The notes beneath the pieces are model-generated. The model was not told where the DNA came from. It saw only the letters and a list, made by a program, of their open reading frames with translations, and did not search any database. Made by a program: the position numbers and the translations under genes. Shown here piece after piece: positions 16,134 through 25,217 of a stretch of DNA of 64,000 nucleotides. Positions within the stretch are counted from its first letter, which is position 1. Every line of letters starts with the position of its first letter. The DNA comes from Saccharibacillus endophyticus (GTDB taxonomy: Bacteria > Bacillota > Bacilli > Paenibacillales > Paenibacillaceae): assembly GCF_013185185.1 (NCBI RefSeq), contig NZ_JAAZWE010000006.1:416878-480877 (forward strand), given 5' to 3'.

Positions 16134-17381
16134 CTATTTCAATACGGAAGCCAGATCATCCAACGGAACAGTCACTTGTTCGCGCGTTTCCATCGACTTG
16201 ACCGAGATCTCGCCGCGTTCCAATTCGTCGTCGCCGAGAATAGCCGTGTAACGGGCTTGCAGACGATCCGCCGATTTCATTTGGGCTTTCATTTTGCGAT
16301 CCAGATAATCGCGTTCGGCGGAGAAGCCCAAGCGGCGCAGCTTATGCAGCTGCTTCGTAATCTCAGCATTTGCCTTCTCGCCCAATCCGATCAGATAAAT
16401 ATCGAGCGGCGGTTCGGCTTCGATTTGCGTTTGTTGGTCGGCGAGCAGCAGCTGCAGACGCTCCATGCCGATTGCCATGCCGATCCCCGGCTGATCCGGT
16501 CCGCCGACTTCGGCAACCAACTTGTTATAACGACCGCCGCCGCCGATCGTATCGATCGCGCCGATTCCGCTTTTCGTTTTGAACTCGAAGGCAGTCAGCG
16601 TGTAGTAATCCAGACCCCTTACGAGACGCGGATTGATCGTGTATTCAACGCCCATCGCCGTCAAATTGCTTTGCACCGCTTCGAAGTGCGTGCGGCTTTC
16701 TTCGTCCAGGCTATCCAGAATGGACGGCGCATCGGTGAATTTGTCCTGATCGACTTTGCAGTCGAGCACGCGCAGCGGATTGCGGTCGATGCGGCTCTGA
16801 CAGTCTTTGCACAGGCTGTCTCGCATCGGGTTCAGGAACGCAAGCAATTTGTCGTTATAATCCGCGCGAGTTGCCGCGTTGCCGACCGAATTGATCTCCA
16901 CGCTTGTTCCTTTCAAACCGATATCTTCGAAAAATTGCAATCCGAAAGCGATGACTTCCGCGTCGATTGCCGGTTCTACCGAACCGATCGCTTCAATGCC
17001 GAATTGATGGAATTGACGGTACCGTCCCGCCTGCGGGCGCTCCTGCCGGAACATCGGTCCGATGTAGTAAAGCTTGGACACGTCCGGCTCGCCGTAGATT
17101 TTGTTCTCCACGTAAGCGCGAACGACGCCTGCCGTGCCTTCGGGACGCAGCGTCATGCCGCGTCCGCCCATGTCTTGGAACGAGAACATTTCCTTCTGCA
17201 CGATATCCGTCGTCTCGCCTACCCCGCGCTGAAACAGTTGGGTGTATTCGAAGATCGGGGTGCGGATTTCACGGTAATTAAACCGTCTGCACAAATCGCG
17301 TGCCTTGCTCTCTACGTACTGCCACTTTTCGACCGTTCCCGGCAAAAAATCGAGGGTGCCTTTCGGCTTTTGAAAATCCAT
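16134..17381 (-). CDS. hisS: Histidyl-tRNA synthetase
   Basis: A 415-residue class IIa synthetase. Motif 1 is near the N-terminus (FEYTQLFQRGVGETTDIVQKE), motif 2 is YIGPMFRQERPQAGRYRQFHQ, and the His-specific LVRGLDYYT and motif 3 GIGMAIGMERL follow, with the C-terminal anticodon domain after that. The ATG at 17381 (MDFQKPKGT) follows AAGGAAAGAG. The frame stays open 63 codons upstream, but that stretch is the T-box antiterminator region. First gene of hisS-aspS-tcdA. Confidence 0.97.
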   Translation of the reverse strand: MDFQKPKGTLDFLPGTVEKWQYVESKARDLCRRFNYREIRTPIFEYTQLFQRGVGETTDIVQKEMFSFQDMGGRGMTLRPEGTAGVVRAYVENKIYGEPDVSKLYYIGPMFRQERPQAGRYRQFHQFGIEAIGSVEPAIDAEVIAFGLQFFEDIGLKGTSVEINSVGNAATRADYNDKLLAFLNPMRDSLCKDCQSRIDRNPLRVLDCKVDQDKFTDAPSILDSLDEESRTHFEAVQSNLTAMGVEYTINPRLVRGLDYYTLTAFEFKTKSGIGAIDTIGGGGRYNKLVAEVGGPDQPGIGMAIGMERLQLLLADQQTQIEAEPPLDIYLIGLGEKANAEITKQLHKLRRLGFSAERDYLDRKMKAQMKSADRLQARYTAILGDDELERGEISVKSMETREQVTVPLDDLASVLK

Positions 17382-17437
17382 CTTTTTCTCTTTCCTTCCT
17401 TTCCGGCTTGCGCGGCCGGGTGCTTTTATAAAATACC

Positions 17438-17872
17438 AAAAAGCCCCCCGTCCGCCGTCTATGCCGTTATTACGCATAGTACAGGGACGAGGGACCGTAA
17501 CTACGAATCTCCCGTGGTGCCACCCACATTTCGGGAACGCCTCTCGAACACGGAACAGCCTGAACGGCAAGATCGAGAGAAGCGCAAACCCGCTTCATTG
17601 AACGACGGTTAACGCCCGTCTATTTCGCGCATCGGCTACTTGAACTCCAAAAAGGATCACCAGAGCGATAAGCCTGGCCCTTTTTCCGTCGTTCGCCGTA
17701 CGTTCTCGGGGAGGTCTTTGGTTCGGCCGCCACGCGGAATTCTTCCAGCCACGGAATTCCTCTCTTGTGCGCTTTGATATCCGAATTACTTTTTCCCGTC
17801 ATCGAATCGTGATATTCGCCGTAAATCAATCCGCCCGCTCCGGTACGAAAAGGCTCACCGCGTTTGTTATAT
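17438..17872 (-). ncRNA. T-box leader of hisS-aspS with a GAC (Asp) specifier
   Basis: The T-box core GGGTGGCACCACGGG (17511-17525) and a terminator stem ending in CTTTTTGG (17438-17500) are clear on the minus strand. In stem I the GGGA/TCCC base, the AAAGTAA box and a TTCGG/CCGAA helix frame the specifier loop. Its 3' strand reads CCAAA-GAC-C, which places the specifier GAC at 17714-17716. This is an aspartate codon although the first gene is hisS. aspS is the second gene, and Asp-type T-boxes on hisS-aspS operons are known in Firmicutes. The leader is about 435 nt. Confidence 0.85.
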
Positions 17873-17878
17873 TTTATG

Positions 17879-17907
17879 ATTGTAATCAAGTACATGACTA
17901 AAGTCAA
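17879..17907 (-). promoter_or_regulatory. Sigma-A promoter of the hisS-aspS T-box leader
   Basis: TTGACT (17902-17907) and TACAAT (17879-17884) on the minus strand are separated by 17 bases. The start would be near 17872, at the beginning of the leader. Confidence 0.75.
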
Positions 17908-17956
17908 CCGTTTGCGCAAACGTAACATGAAGTCTTTTCACGAAAAGCAAAAAAAA

Positions 17957-17981
17957 GACCCGCAGGCTGCTGCCGCGAGTC
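17957..17981 (-). terminator. Terminator after the Gly-rich small protein gene
   Basis: GACTCGC and GCGGGTC form a 7-bp stem on the minus strand, followed by eight T. It ends the transcript that comes from 18532 and protects the hisS promoter. Confidence 0.75.
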
Positions 17982-18079
17982 GTTCCAAATATATCTAAGG
18001 GGGTCATGCCTTTACTATAACGATTGCTTGTTAAAGGAATGTGAATCTAAGATTACAATTGCATTACAAGTGTCTTTTA

Positions 18080-18532
18080 TCAATCGTAAACGTGTACGTA
18101 ACCGTTGTTATTGCGCAGCTTGCGTACGACTGCCGCATAATCTTCGTCTTTGACTTTCACAGAAAGGGTATACGTCAAATCGCGAAGATCCGCATCGGAA
18201 GCGTTCTCATTCACGTCCATTACATCGTCCTTGTCGATCGGACGTCCACCTACCGCGCTGCTATCGCTCGGAGGAGGTACCGGTACGGCCTGATCGCCGA
18301 TCATGCTTCCTGCTCCGCCCGCAGCGGCAGTTCCGCCCGTGTAGGTCGTGTTGTTCGCTCCGGAGAGCGGTACCAAAGGCACGACGACGCGGCCGCCGCG
18401 ATCTCCGCCGAAGCCTACCGCTCCTTGGAGTTCCCCGACTTCAAGCTGCTCCGTAGTAAAGGTCATCAAACTCATTCGTGCGCCTTCCGCTTCGCTTTCC
18501 GTTCTGAAATAGGCTTGGATATGTTTCGACAT
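18080..18532 (-). CDS. Conserved hypothetical protein with Gly-rich middle
   Basis: A 150-residue protein with no named function that I can recognise. The N-terminus (MSKHIQAYFRTESEAEGA...) and C-terminus (YTLSVKVKDEDYAAVVRKL...) each look like half of a small alpha/beta domain, similar in style to general-stress 17M/YflT-type domains. Between them is a segment of about 60 residues rich in Gly, Ala, Pro and Ser that is probably disordered. It has no signal peptide or membrane segment. AAAGGAGG precedes the ATG. Its neighbour is a DJ-1/PfpI stress protein on the same strand, which makes a stress role plausible but unproven. Confidence 0.7.
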   Translation of the reverse strand: MSKHIQAYFRTESEAEGARMSLMTFTTEQLEVGELQGAVGFGGDRGGRVVVPLVPLSGANNTTYTGGTAAAGGAGSMIGDQAVPVPPPSDSSAVGGRPIDKDDVMDVNENASDADLRDLTYTLSVKVKDEDYAAVVRKLRNNNGYVHVYD

Positions 18533-18646
18533 CGTAATTCCCTCCTTTGTATTGGACGTTCATGTATTGCATGTATTGCCATTGTGCCTGAACCGTGAAG
18601 TTTATAGGGAAGCGAAGTCGGCTGAGCCGACTTCGCGGACCTTCGT

Positions 18647-19153
18647 TTACAAAGCTTTTAACAGTTCGCGCACGAACGCTGGCTCGTCTTCCGGCGTACG
18701 GGAAGTGATGAAGTTGCCGTCTACAACCACTTCTTCGTCTTTGAAGCGAGCGCCCGCATTCACCATGTCGTCCTGCAAAGGCGGATACGAAGTAATCGTG
18801 CGTCCTTTGAGCAGATCGGCGCTTGCCAGGATTTGCGGTCCGTGACAGATGGACGCGATCGGTTTTTTGGAAGCATTGACGTCTTTGACGAATTGCAGCA
18901 CATTCTCGTCCAAGCGCAGATTTTCCGGCGAAGAACCTCCAGGAATAACAACGGCATCGTAGTCCGACGCTTTGGCTTCGGAGATCGCTTTTTCCGTCGT
19001 ATATTCAGCTTTGCCAAGCTTGCCTTTTACCGTTTGCCCGGCTTTCAATCCGATGATCTCCGCCGTATGGCCGGCTTTTTTCACCTCGTCGTAAGGTACC
19101 TGCATTTCGGAATCTTCGAACTCGTCGGCTAGCAAAAACGCGATTTTACTCAT
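18647..19153 (-). CDS. DJ-1/PfpI family protein (general stress protein 18, YfkM-like)
   Basis: A 168-residue protein of the DJ-1/PfpI glutamine-amidotransferase-like fold. The nucleophile elbow cysteine is in ASICHGPQIL, the preceding glutamate is in the N-terminal DEFEDSE region, and PGGSSPENLR forms the oxyanion-side loop. Members act as glyoxalase/deglycase-like or chaperone stress proteins; the exact activity cannot be read from sequence. The ATG at 19153 (MSKIAFLLADEFED) follows AGAGGAG and is preferred over a start 29 codons upstream. Confidence 0.9.
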   Translation of the reverse strand: MSKIAFLLADEFEDSEMQVPYDEVKKAGHTAEIIGLKAGQTVKGKLGKAEYTTEKAISEAKASDYDAVVIPGGSSPENLRLDENVLQFVKDVNASKKPIASICHGPQILASADLLKGRTITSYPPLQDDMVNAGARFKDEEVVVDGNFITSRTPEDEPAFVRELLKAL

Positions 19154-19257
19154 ATCGTTCAGAACTCCTCTCTGCTGGATCCGTGATGTGATCCGTTCTC
19201 GCTTTCTTATTACCCTGCCTTCTTGCACTTCTAACACCAAGCCGCCGCAAAAACAAA

Positions 19258-19295
19258 AACCGCTTCGGCGCTGCCCGTAGGCAGCCGAAGCGGTT
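19258..19295 (-). terminator. Terminator after dtd (rel-dtd unit)
   Basis: AACCGCTTCGGCTGCC and GGCAGCGCCGAAGCGGTT form a long stem with one bulge and a TACG loop. TTTTGTTTTT follows on the minus strand. Confidence 0.85.
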
Positions 19296-19304
19296 GATCT
19301 TGCT

Positions 19305-19748
19305 TTAATCCTTGCTGTCGATGATCAGCGTGACGGGTCCCCAGTTAACCAGCGACACGTCCATCATAGCTCCGAACACGCCCGTTTCGACGTTTAATCC
19401 GCGGGCGCGAAGCGTCTCGTTGAAGACTTCGTACAAGGCCGATGCAGGCTCAGGACGGGCGGCCGCCATAAAGTTTGGACGTCGTCCTTTGCGGCAGTCT
19501 CCGTACAAGGTGAACTGCGATACGGACAAAATGGCCCCGCCCACGTCCTCGACGCTGTGGTTCATTTTGCCGGCTTCGTCTTCGAAAATACGCAGTCCGG
19601 CCGCTTTATCGGCCAGATAGGACGCGTCTTTTTCGGTATCGCCTTCGGTTACTCCGACGAGAATGGCAAGGCCGCGGCCGATGCTGCCGACCGTACGTCC
19701 TTCCACATCCACCGAGGCCGACTTGCAGCGTTGAATCACTATCCGCAT
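19305..19748 (-). CDS. dtd: D-aminoacyl-tRNA deacylase
   Basis: A 147-residue proofreading enzyme that hydrolyses D-aminoacyl-tRNAs (and Gly-tRNA-Ala). Family motifs are MRIVIQRCKSASV at the start, the active-site SVSQFTLYGDCRKGRRPNF, and the Gly-cisPro loop in VNWGPVTLIID. Many homologues have NDGPVT there, so the Trp is a minor deviation. The ATG at 19748 gives the family N-terminus; a TTG two codons upstream is also possible. Directly downstream of rel, as in Bacillus. Confidence 0.93.
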   Translation of the reverse strand: MRIVIQRCKSASVDVEGRTVGSIGRGLAILVGVTEGDTEKDASYLADKAAGLRIFEDEAGKMNHSVEDVGGAILSVSQFTLYGDCRKGRRPNFMAAARPEPASALYEVFNETLRARGLNVETGVFGAMMDVSLVNWGPVTLIIDSKD

Positions 19749-19800
19749 AGGCAAACAAAGCTCCTTTTCTAACCGGGCGCAGCGACGTGCTCAGCGCCCT

Positions 19801-21990
19801 TTATTGCATAATCCGGTGTACCGTATACACGTCCCGTACCCGTTTGATCCGCTCGACCACCGACTGCAAATGTTCGGTGTTGCGAATCAGGATCGTAATA
19901 TGCACCAAAGCCATTTTGTTCTTGTCCGCACGTCCGGAAACGGCAGTCATATTGGTCTTGCTCTCGGAGACGGCTTGCAGCACTTCGTTCAGGAAATCCC
20001 GGCGATCAAGGCCCGTAATCTCGATATCGACGCTGAAGTTGGACTCCACGGCATCTTCCCACTCCACCTCGATCACGCGCGCTGCTTCTTGGCCGTCACC
20101 CGATCCAGGGATATTGGTACAGTCGGCGCGGTGTACGGAGACGCCGCGACCGCGGGTAATATAACCGACGATCTCGTCTCCCGGAACCGGGTTGCAACAG
20201 CGGGCAAAACGAACCAACAGGTTGCTCGCTCCCTTAACTTTGACGCCGTTGGTCGGACGCTTTTTATCCTTATCGGCCGGAGCGGCTTTCACTTCGCGGA
20301 CTTCGTTCGTCAGCTCCAGATGGTTGCTGTTTTCTTCCTGCTCGCGGCGCCATTTTTCCGTTAAACGGGTAATGACCTGCGAAGCGGTGATGCCGTTGAA
20401 GCCGATAGCCGACAGCATGTCTTCGGTATCGTTAAAAGCAAACTTGTTCGCGACTTCGAGCAACTTGTCGTCGGTCAGCCATTCGGATACTTCCAGCCCG
20501 AGCTTTTTGATCTCGCGCTCCAGTCCTTCCCGGCCTTTCTCGACGTTCTCTTCGCGGCGTTCCTTTTTGAACCACTGCTTGATCTTGCTGCGCGCATGCG
20601 ACGATTGGGCAATTTTCACCCAGTCCTGACTCGGTCCGTACGAATGCTTGGAGGTCAGGATTTCCACGATATCGCCCGTTTTCAGCTTGTGATCCAGCGG
20701 CACGATCCGACCGTTCACCTTCGAACCGATCGTCCGGTTACCGATTTCCGTATGGATGCGGTAAGCGAAATCAAGCGGTCCCGATCCGGCAGGCAGCTCG
20801 ATCACCTGTCCTTTCGGCGTGAACACGAACACAAGGTCGGAGAAGAAATCCATCTTAAGCGATTCGACGAATTCGGACGCGTCTTTCGCTTCGTTTTGCA
20901 GTTCGATGATTTCTTTGAAAAACGGCATCTTGTTCTCGATCCCGCTGCCCGTCGCCGTCGTGCCTTCTTTGTACGCCCAGTGCGCCGCGATACCGAATTC
21001 GGCCGTGCGGTGCATGTCCCAAGTGCGAATTTGCACTTCGGTCGGTTCGCCGTTAGGGCCGACGACGGTCGTGTGCAGCGACTGATACATATTGGCTTTC
21101 GGCATCGCGATATAGTCTTTGAAACGACCCGGCATCGGCTTCCACAGCGTGTGGATAATTCCCAAAGTCGCGTAACAATCTTTGACATTGTCGACCAGCA
21201 CGCGAATCGCCAGCAGGTCATAAATTTCGTTGAACTGCTTATTTTTGTTCGTCATCTTTTTATAAACGCTGTAAATATGCTTCGGACGTCCTGACAGATC
21301 GGCTTCGACGCCCATCTCTTCAAGCTTTTCGCGAATACGGCCGATGACGTCGGAAATAAACTGCTCGCGCTCGGCGCGCTTTTTATGCATCAGATTGGCG
21401 ATTCGATAATACTGCTGAGGATTCAGATAACGCAGCGCGATATCTTCCATCTCCCACTTGATCGCCGAAATACCGAGACGATCGGCCACCGGACAGAAAA
21501 TCTCCAACGTCTCGTACGCGATCCGCCGCTGTCCTTCTTCCGATTGATGCTTGAGCGTACGCATATTGTGCAGCCGGTCCGCCAGCTTGATGACAATGAC
21601 GCGGATATCTTGAGCCATCGCGATAAACATTTTGCGGTAGTTCTCGTTTTGTTGTTCTTCTTTGGAACGGAATTTGATGCGCTCGAGCTTGGTCAGCCCG
21701 TCGACGAGCATTGCGCAAGTCTCGCCGAAGTGCTCGCGGATCTCCTCCAGCGAAACGGTCGTGTCCTCGACTACATCGTGCAGCAAAGCCGCTTCGATGG
21801 ACGTCGTGTCCATCTGCATGCCCACGACAATATCTGCAACCGCCAGCGGATGCAGGATATACGGCTCGCCGGACTTTCGGACTTGGCCAAAATGAGCCTT
21901 ATCAGCGAATTCGTAGGCTTCCCGGATGCGCGGAAGGTCCGACTCTCGGATGTAAACGGACGCCTTTTCAAGTAATCGTTCAATGCCCAT
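19801..21990 (-). CDS. rel: Bifunctional (p)ppGpp synthetase/hydrolase Rel
   Basis: A 729-residue long RelA/SpoT homologue controlling the stringent response. It has the N-terminal HD hydrolase with the intact motif ALLHDVVEDT, then the synthetase domain with the EVQIRTWDMH region. The TGS domain (VFTPKGQVIELPAGSGPLDFAYRIHTEIG), the zinc-finger-like region with FARCCNPVPGDEIVGYITRGRG, and the C-terminal ACT domain follow. Both catalytic domains look complete, so it should make and degrade the alarmone. The ATG follows GGAAAGGACTCA. It lies between apt/recJ (upstream block) and dtd, the usual Bacillus order. Confidence 0.97.
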   Translation of the reverse strand: MGIERLLEKASVYIRESDLPRIREAYEFADKAHFGQVRKSGEPYILHPLAVADIVVGMQMDTTSIEAALLHDVVEDTTVSLEEIREHFGETCAMLVDGLTKLERIKFRSKEEQQNENYRKMFIAMAQDIRVIVIKLADRLHNMRTLKHQSEEGQRRIAYETLEIFCPVADRLGISAIKWEMEDIALRYLNPQQYYRIANLMHKKRAEREQFISDVIGRIREKLEEMGVEADLSGRPKHIYSVYKKMTNKNKQFNEIYDLLAIRVLVDNVKDCYATLGIIHTLWKPMPGRFKDYIAMPKANMYQSLHTTVVGPNGEPTEVQIRTWDMHRTAEFGIAAHWAYKEGTTATGSGIENKMPFFKEIIELQNEAKDASEFVESLKMDFFSDLVFVFTPKGQVIELPAGSGPLDFAYRIHTEIGNRTIGSKVNGRIVPLDHKLKTGDIVEILTSKHSYGPSQDWVKIAQSSHARSKIKQWFKKERREENVEKGREGLEREIKKLGLEVSEWLTDDKLLEVANKFAFNDTEDMLSAIGFNGITASQVITRLTEKWRREQEENSNHLELTNEVREVKAAPADKDKKRPTNGVKVKGASNLLVRFARCCNPVPGDEIVGYITRGRGVSVHRADCTNIPGSGDGQEAARVIEVEWEDAVESNFSVDIEITGLDRRDFLNEVLQAVSESKTNMTAVSGRADKNKMALVHITILIRNTEHLQSVVERIKRVRDVYTVHRIMQ

Positions 21991-22468
21991 TGAGTCCTTT
22001 CCGATTCCTTTCTATAAGAAAATGAAGCCTGTCCGCGAAATTCGCATTCAGGCGTGTAGATGAGGTACATTTCGTCTTCGACCCTTCCGGGCAAAAAGAC
22101 AAAACAATCTCGCGTTAAGCGATTGTATGAACGGTTTTCCTTTCATTATGCCTTTTAGGCTAACCCCCGTCAATGCGTGCAAGGAAATTGTTGCTTTCTT
22201 CATGAAAAGCTCACGGTTTGCATTCAACTTTCCGTTTCGAACATTAAATCGCCTAAATCCGAAAGTTATTGCGAGTTTCCACGAAAATGTTATTGAAAAA
22301 AAACAAAATTGTCTGTAATCTAGCTAAGATGATCAAGCGCGTACGGATTTGGCTGCTTCGGCCTCGGTGCACTACCGCCTTCCACCCGTTTTTCTCATCC
22401 GATCCAGAGCCGCTTCCTCCACGCCTAATGGAGCGGCTCCAACCTATGCCCTTAAGGAGTGAGAATCT
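21991..22468. other. Divergent intergenic region rel / uraA
   Basis: 480 bases. On the plus strand it holds a good promoter (22293-22321) and, within the uraA leader, a hairpin at 22407-22439 (GAGCCGC with GCGGCTC). The hairpin stops about 30 bases before the uraA start and has no T-run. GATCCAGAG at its left edge is reminiscent of, but not equal to, a PyrR binding loop. No gene is supported. Confidence 0.5.
22293..22321 (+). promoter_or_regulatory. Sigma-A promoter of uraA
   Basis: TTGAAA (22293-22298) and TAATCT (22316-22321) are separated by 17 bases in an A/T-rich setting. The leader would be about 140 bases. Confidence 0.6.
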
Positions 22469-23788
22469 TTGCAGCGTGAAATTCAAGTGAATGAAAGACC
22501 GGCGTTCGGCCCCGGCCTGCTTCTCAGCTTGCAGCATTTGTTCGCCATGTTCGGCAGCACCGTCCTCGTCCCGAATCTGTTCGGGGTGGACCCAAGCGTG
22601 ATCCTGTTGATGAACGGGATCGGCACTTTGCTCTACATCCTGATTTGCAAAGGTAAAATTCCGGCTTATCTGGGATCCAGCTTCGCGTTTCTCGTTCCGG
22701 TAGGCGCTGTTCTCGTCACGCCGGGCAACATGGACAACTATTCGAAAGCGCTAGGCGCATTCATTGTGATCGGCGTCGTGTTCATCATCGTGGCCGGAAT
22801 CGTCAAAATTGCCGGCACCCGTTGGATCGACTTTATGTTCCCGCCGGTCGTCATGGGCTGCATCGTCGCGCTCATCGGCCTGGAGCTGCTGCCGGTTGCC
22901 GCGAATCTCGCAGGTCTGCTGGGCACGACAGACGCAACTACCGGAGTCGTCACCTACAGTTCCAATGCCATTATCATTTCGATCGTCACGTTGGCCGTTA
23001 CGGTATTGGGCGCCGTGCTGTTCCGCGGTTTCCCAAAAATCATCCATATCTTGATCGGGATCGCCGTCGGCTATATCGTGGCTTACTTCATGGGCGAAGT
23101 CAACACGGCAGCCGTAGCCGAGGCAAGCTTCCTGTCCTGGCCGGACTTCTCCGCGCCGACTTGGGATATCGCGGCGATTCTGATGATTTTGCCTGCCGCG
23201 CTCGTCGTCATCGTCGAACACGTCGGCCACCTGCTTGTGACAAGCAATATCGTCGGAAAAGACTTGTCGAAAGATCCGGGCCTGCATCGCTCGCTGCTCG
23301 GTAACGGGGTATCCACGGTATTGTCCGGTTTCGTCGGTTCTACGCCCAACACGACGTACGGCGAAAACATCGGCGTCATGGCGCTGACTAGAGTCTACTC
23401 CGTATTCGTTGTCGGCGGAGCGGCGGTTATCGCGATTCTGCTGTCGTTCTCCGGCACGTTCTCCGCGGCGGTCGCCAATATTCCGGGCCCGGTCATGGGC
23501 GGCGTATCGCTGCTGCTGTTCGGCGTTATCGCGGTGTCCGGCCTGCGCATCTTCGTCGAGCAAAAAGTCGATTTCTCCAAATCGGTCAATATGCTGCTTG
23601 CCGCAGTCATTCTGGGTACGGGTCTTAGCGGCATTACGCTAACGATCGGCCAAGTTTCGCTGAAAGGCATGGCGCTCGCTACGATTGTCGGCATTCTCGT
23701 CAATCTGATCTTCCGTCTGATTCAGATGTTCGGACTCTCGAACGAACCGGAAGAAATCGAAACCGAAACAAAAACGCCGGATATCTGA
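22469..23788 (+). CDS. uraA: Uracil permease (NCS2/NAT family, UraA-like)
   Basis: A 439-residue nucleobase:proton symporter with about 14 membrane segments. It follows E. coli UraA closely: SLQHLFAMFGSTVLVPNLFG at the first helix, GIGTLLYILICKGKIPAYLGSS, and the substrate and proton glutamates in VVIVEHVGHLLVT and STPNTTYGENIGVMA. The C-terminus is short and acidic. The start is TTG, eight bases after AAGGAGTGAG. It stands alone outside a pyr operon, so it may serve salvage; the neighbouring apt is also salvage, but there is no shared transcript. Uracil specificity is inferred from the close UraA match. Confidence 0.92.
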   Translation: MQREIQVNERPAFGPGLLLSLQHLFAMFGSTVLVPNLFGVDPSVILLMNGIGTLLYILICKGKIPAYLGSSFAFLVPVGAVLVTPGNMDNYSKALGAFIVIGVVFIIVAGIVKIAGTRWIDFMFPPVVMGCIVALIGLELLPVAANLAGLLGTTDATTGVVTYSSNAIIISIVTLAVTVLGAVLFRGFPKIIHILIGIAVGYIVAYFMGEVNTAAVAEASFLSWPDFSAPTWDIAAILMILPAALVVIVEHVGHLLVTSNIVGKDLSKDPGLHRSLLGNGVSTVLSGFVGSTPNTTYGENIGVMALTRVYSVFVVGGAAVIAILLSFSGTFSAAVANIPGPVMGGVSLLLFGVIAVSGLRIFVEQKVDFSKSVNMLLAAVILGTGLSGITLTIGQVSLKGMALATIVGILVNLIFRLIQMFGLSNEPEEIETETKTPDI

Positions 23789-23807
23789 TTCCGCTCAAAC
23801 TTGCCAA

Positions 23808-23847
23808 AAAGGCCGTGCGTCTCTTCCGAAGAAGAGCGCACGGCCTT
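23808..23847 (+). terminator. Terminator of uraA
   Basis: AAGGCCGTGCG and CGCACGGCCTT with CTCTTC/GAAGAG inside form a long stem, followed by TTCTTTTTT. It could also help end khtU transcripts coming from the right. Confidence 0.85.
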
Positions 23848-23990
23848 TTCTTTTTTGACCGTCATAAAACGGCATTCTTGCTGCACGAGTTATTTTCCCA
23901 TGATACGGAGTACCGGAGAACAGCCACTGCCGCTCCATGTTATAGGAAAATAATTCCTGTGTTACTGAATCATTGATGCAACCAAGCCTA

Positions 23991-25217
23991 TTATTGCAGC
24001 TTGTCGCCTCCGGTTTTCGGACTCATCCATTTTGCCGGAACGATTTTGGTCACGAATTTATGCACCATAGCCGATTCCTTGGTCAAGAAAGGTCCAAGCA
24101 CGGCCAGAATCAAGACATAGATTGCCGCAAAAGGTTGAAGAATCGCCATCAGTCCGCCTGCTGCACCGAGGTTCGCCATAATGATAGAGAATTCGCCGCG
24201 CGAAACGATGGTGAGACCGACATTCGAGGAAGCTTTCGGAGAAAGCTTTCCGCTGCGTCCGGCCAACATGCCTGCCGTATAGTTTCCGATAATCGTAAGA
24301 ATAACGGCACCGATCGCAAGCCATACCGCATTGCCTTTAAGACTGAGCGGATCAATCGTCAGACCGAAGCTGAAGAAGAACAACGCTCCGAAGAAATCAC
24401 GGAAAGGCAGGATCGCTTTTTCGATCCGATGCATATGCTTGGTCTCGGCCAATACCAGACCGACCAATAATGCGCCGATGGCTTCCGCTACGTGAATCGT
24501 CTCGGAGAAACCCGCTACGATGAACAACATGGCGAAAACGGTCGTTAAAAAGATTTCGTTCGAAGAAACGCCCAAGATCTTGTTCAAGACCGGGATAAGC
24601 AGTCTGCCGACAATGAGGACGAGCAGCATGTAACCGAGCGCGATTCCCGCCGAAAGCAGCACGCCGCCGAGCGTAGTCGCTCCGCTGAGCAGAAGACCGG
24701 ACAAGATGGAGAGGTAAACAGCCAGGAATACGTCTTCGAACATGATGATGCCCAGAATCATTTCCGTTTCCGGGTTGGCCGTGCGTCTCAGGTCAACGAG
24801 TACTTTCGCGACAATGGCGCTGGACGAGATCGTGGTCACGCCGGCAATCACGAGCGTTTCCAGAATCGGGAATCCGCATACGAGACCGAACAGCAGTCCC
24901 AAGGTAAAGTTGATCCCGATATAGATAGAGCCGCCGATCGCGATCGACTTTCCGGCTTTTGCCAGACGACCGACCGAGAACTCAAGACCCAGATAGAACA
25001 GCAGAAAGATTACGCCAAGACGACCCATGAAGTTGATCAGTTCCGCACTTTCGATAAATCGAAGGTCAATCAGACCGAAATGCGGCGCATGCGGTCCGAC
25101 AGCCATACCTGCGAGGATGTAGAAAGGAACTACGGAAAAGCGAAGTTTAGCGGAGAGGAACCCGGCGAGTGCAATAAGAAGCACTGCGATCCCGACTTCG
25201 AATACCATATGGTCCAT
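23991..25217 (-). CDS. khtU: K+(Na+)/H+ antiporter subunit KhtU (CPA2 family)
   Basis: A 408-residue cation/proton antiporter of the CPA2 (KefB/GerN-like) family, with about 12-13 membrane helices spread over the whole length. Typical segments are VVPFYILAGMAVGPHAP, the helix with FLLFYLGLEFSVGRL, and SSSAIVAKVL. It lacks a cytosolic TrkA-N domain; that regulatory role is carried by KhtT next door. The ATG overlaps the khtT stop (TGATG), so translation is coupled. In B. subtilis KhtTU exports potassium under alkaline stress and is controlled by cyclic di-AMP binding to KhtT. Confidence 0.9.
   Translation of the reverse strand: MDHMVFEVGIAVLLIALAGFLSAKLRFSVVPFYILAGMAVGPHAPHFGLIDLRFIESAELINFMGRLGVIFLLFYLGLEFSVGRLAKAGKSIAIGGSIYIGINFTLGLLFGLVCGFPILETLVIAGVTTISSSAIVAKVLVDLRRTANPETEMILGIIMFEDVFLAVYLSILSGLLLSGATTLGGVLLSAGIALGYMLLVLIVGRLLIPVLNKILGVSSNEIFLTTVFAMLFIVAGFSETIHVAEAIGALLVGLVLAETKHMHRIEKAILPFRDFFGALFFFSFGLTIDPLSLKGNAVWLAIGAVILTIIGNYTAGMLAGRSGKLSPKASSNVGLTIVSRGEFSIIMANLGAAGGLMAILQPFAAIYVLILAVLGPFLTKESAMVHKFVTKIVPAKWMSPKTGGDKLQ

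Noticed and set aside
14180..17612. Very long open frames opposite aspS and hisS (over 500 and 600 codons)
   Set aside because: They are antisense to synthetases with every family motif in place. Their translations are Arg/Phe/His-rich with no recognisable domain, a normal result of codon bias in GC-rich genes.
22401..22440. PyrR-binding loop upstream of uraA
   Set aside because: GATCCAGAG matches part of the PyrR consensus, but the following AGAGG part and the closing pairs differ, and no terminator/antiterminator pair was found.
22328..22468. Purine riboswitch before uraA
   Set aside because: The conserved junction and loop sequences of the purine aptamer are absent.
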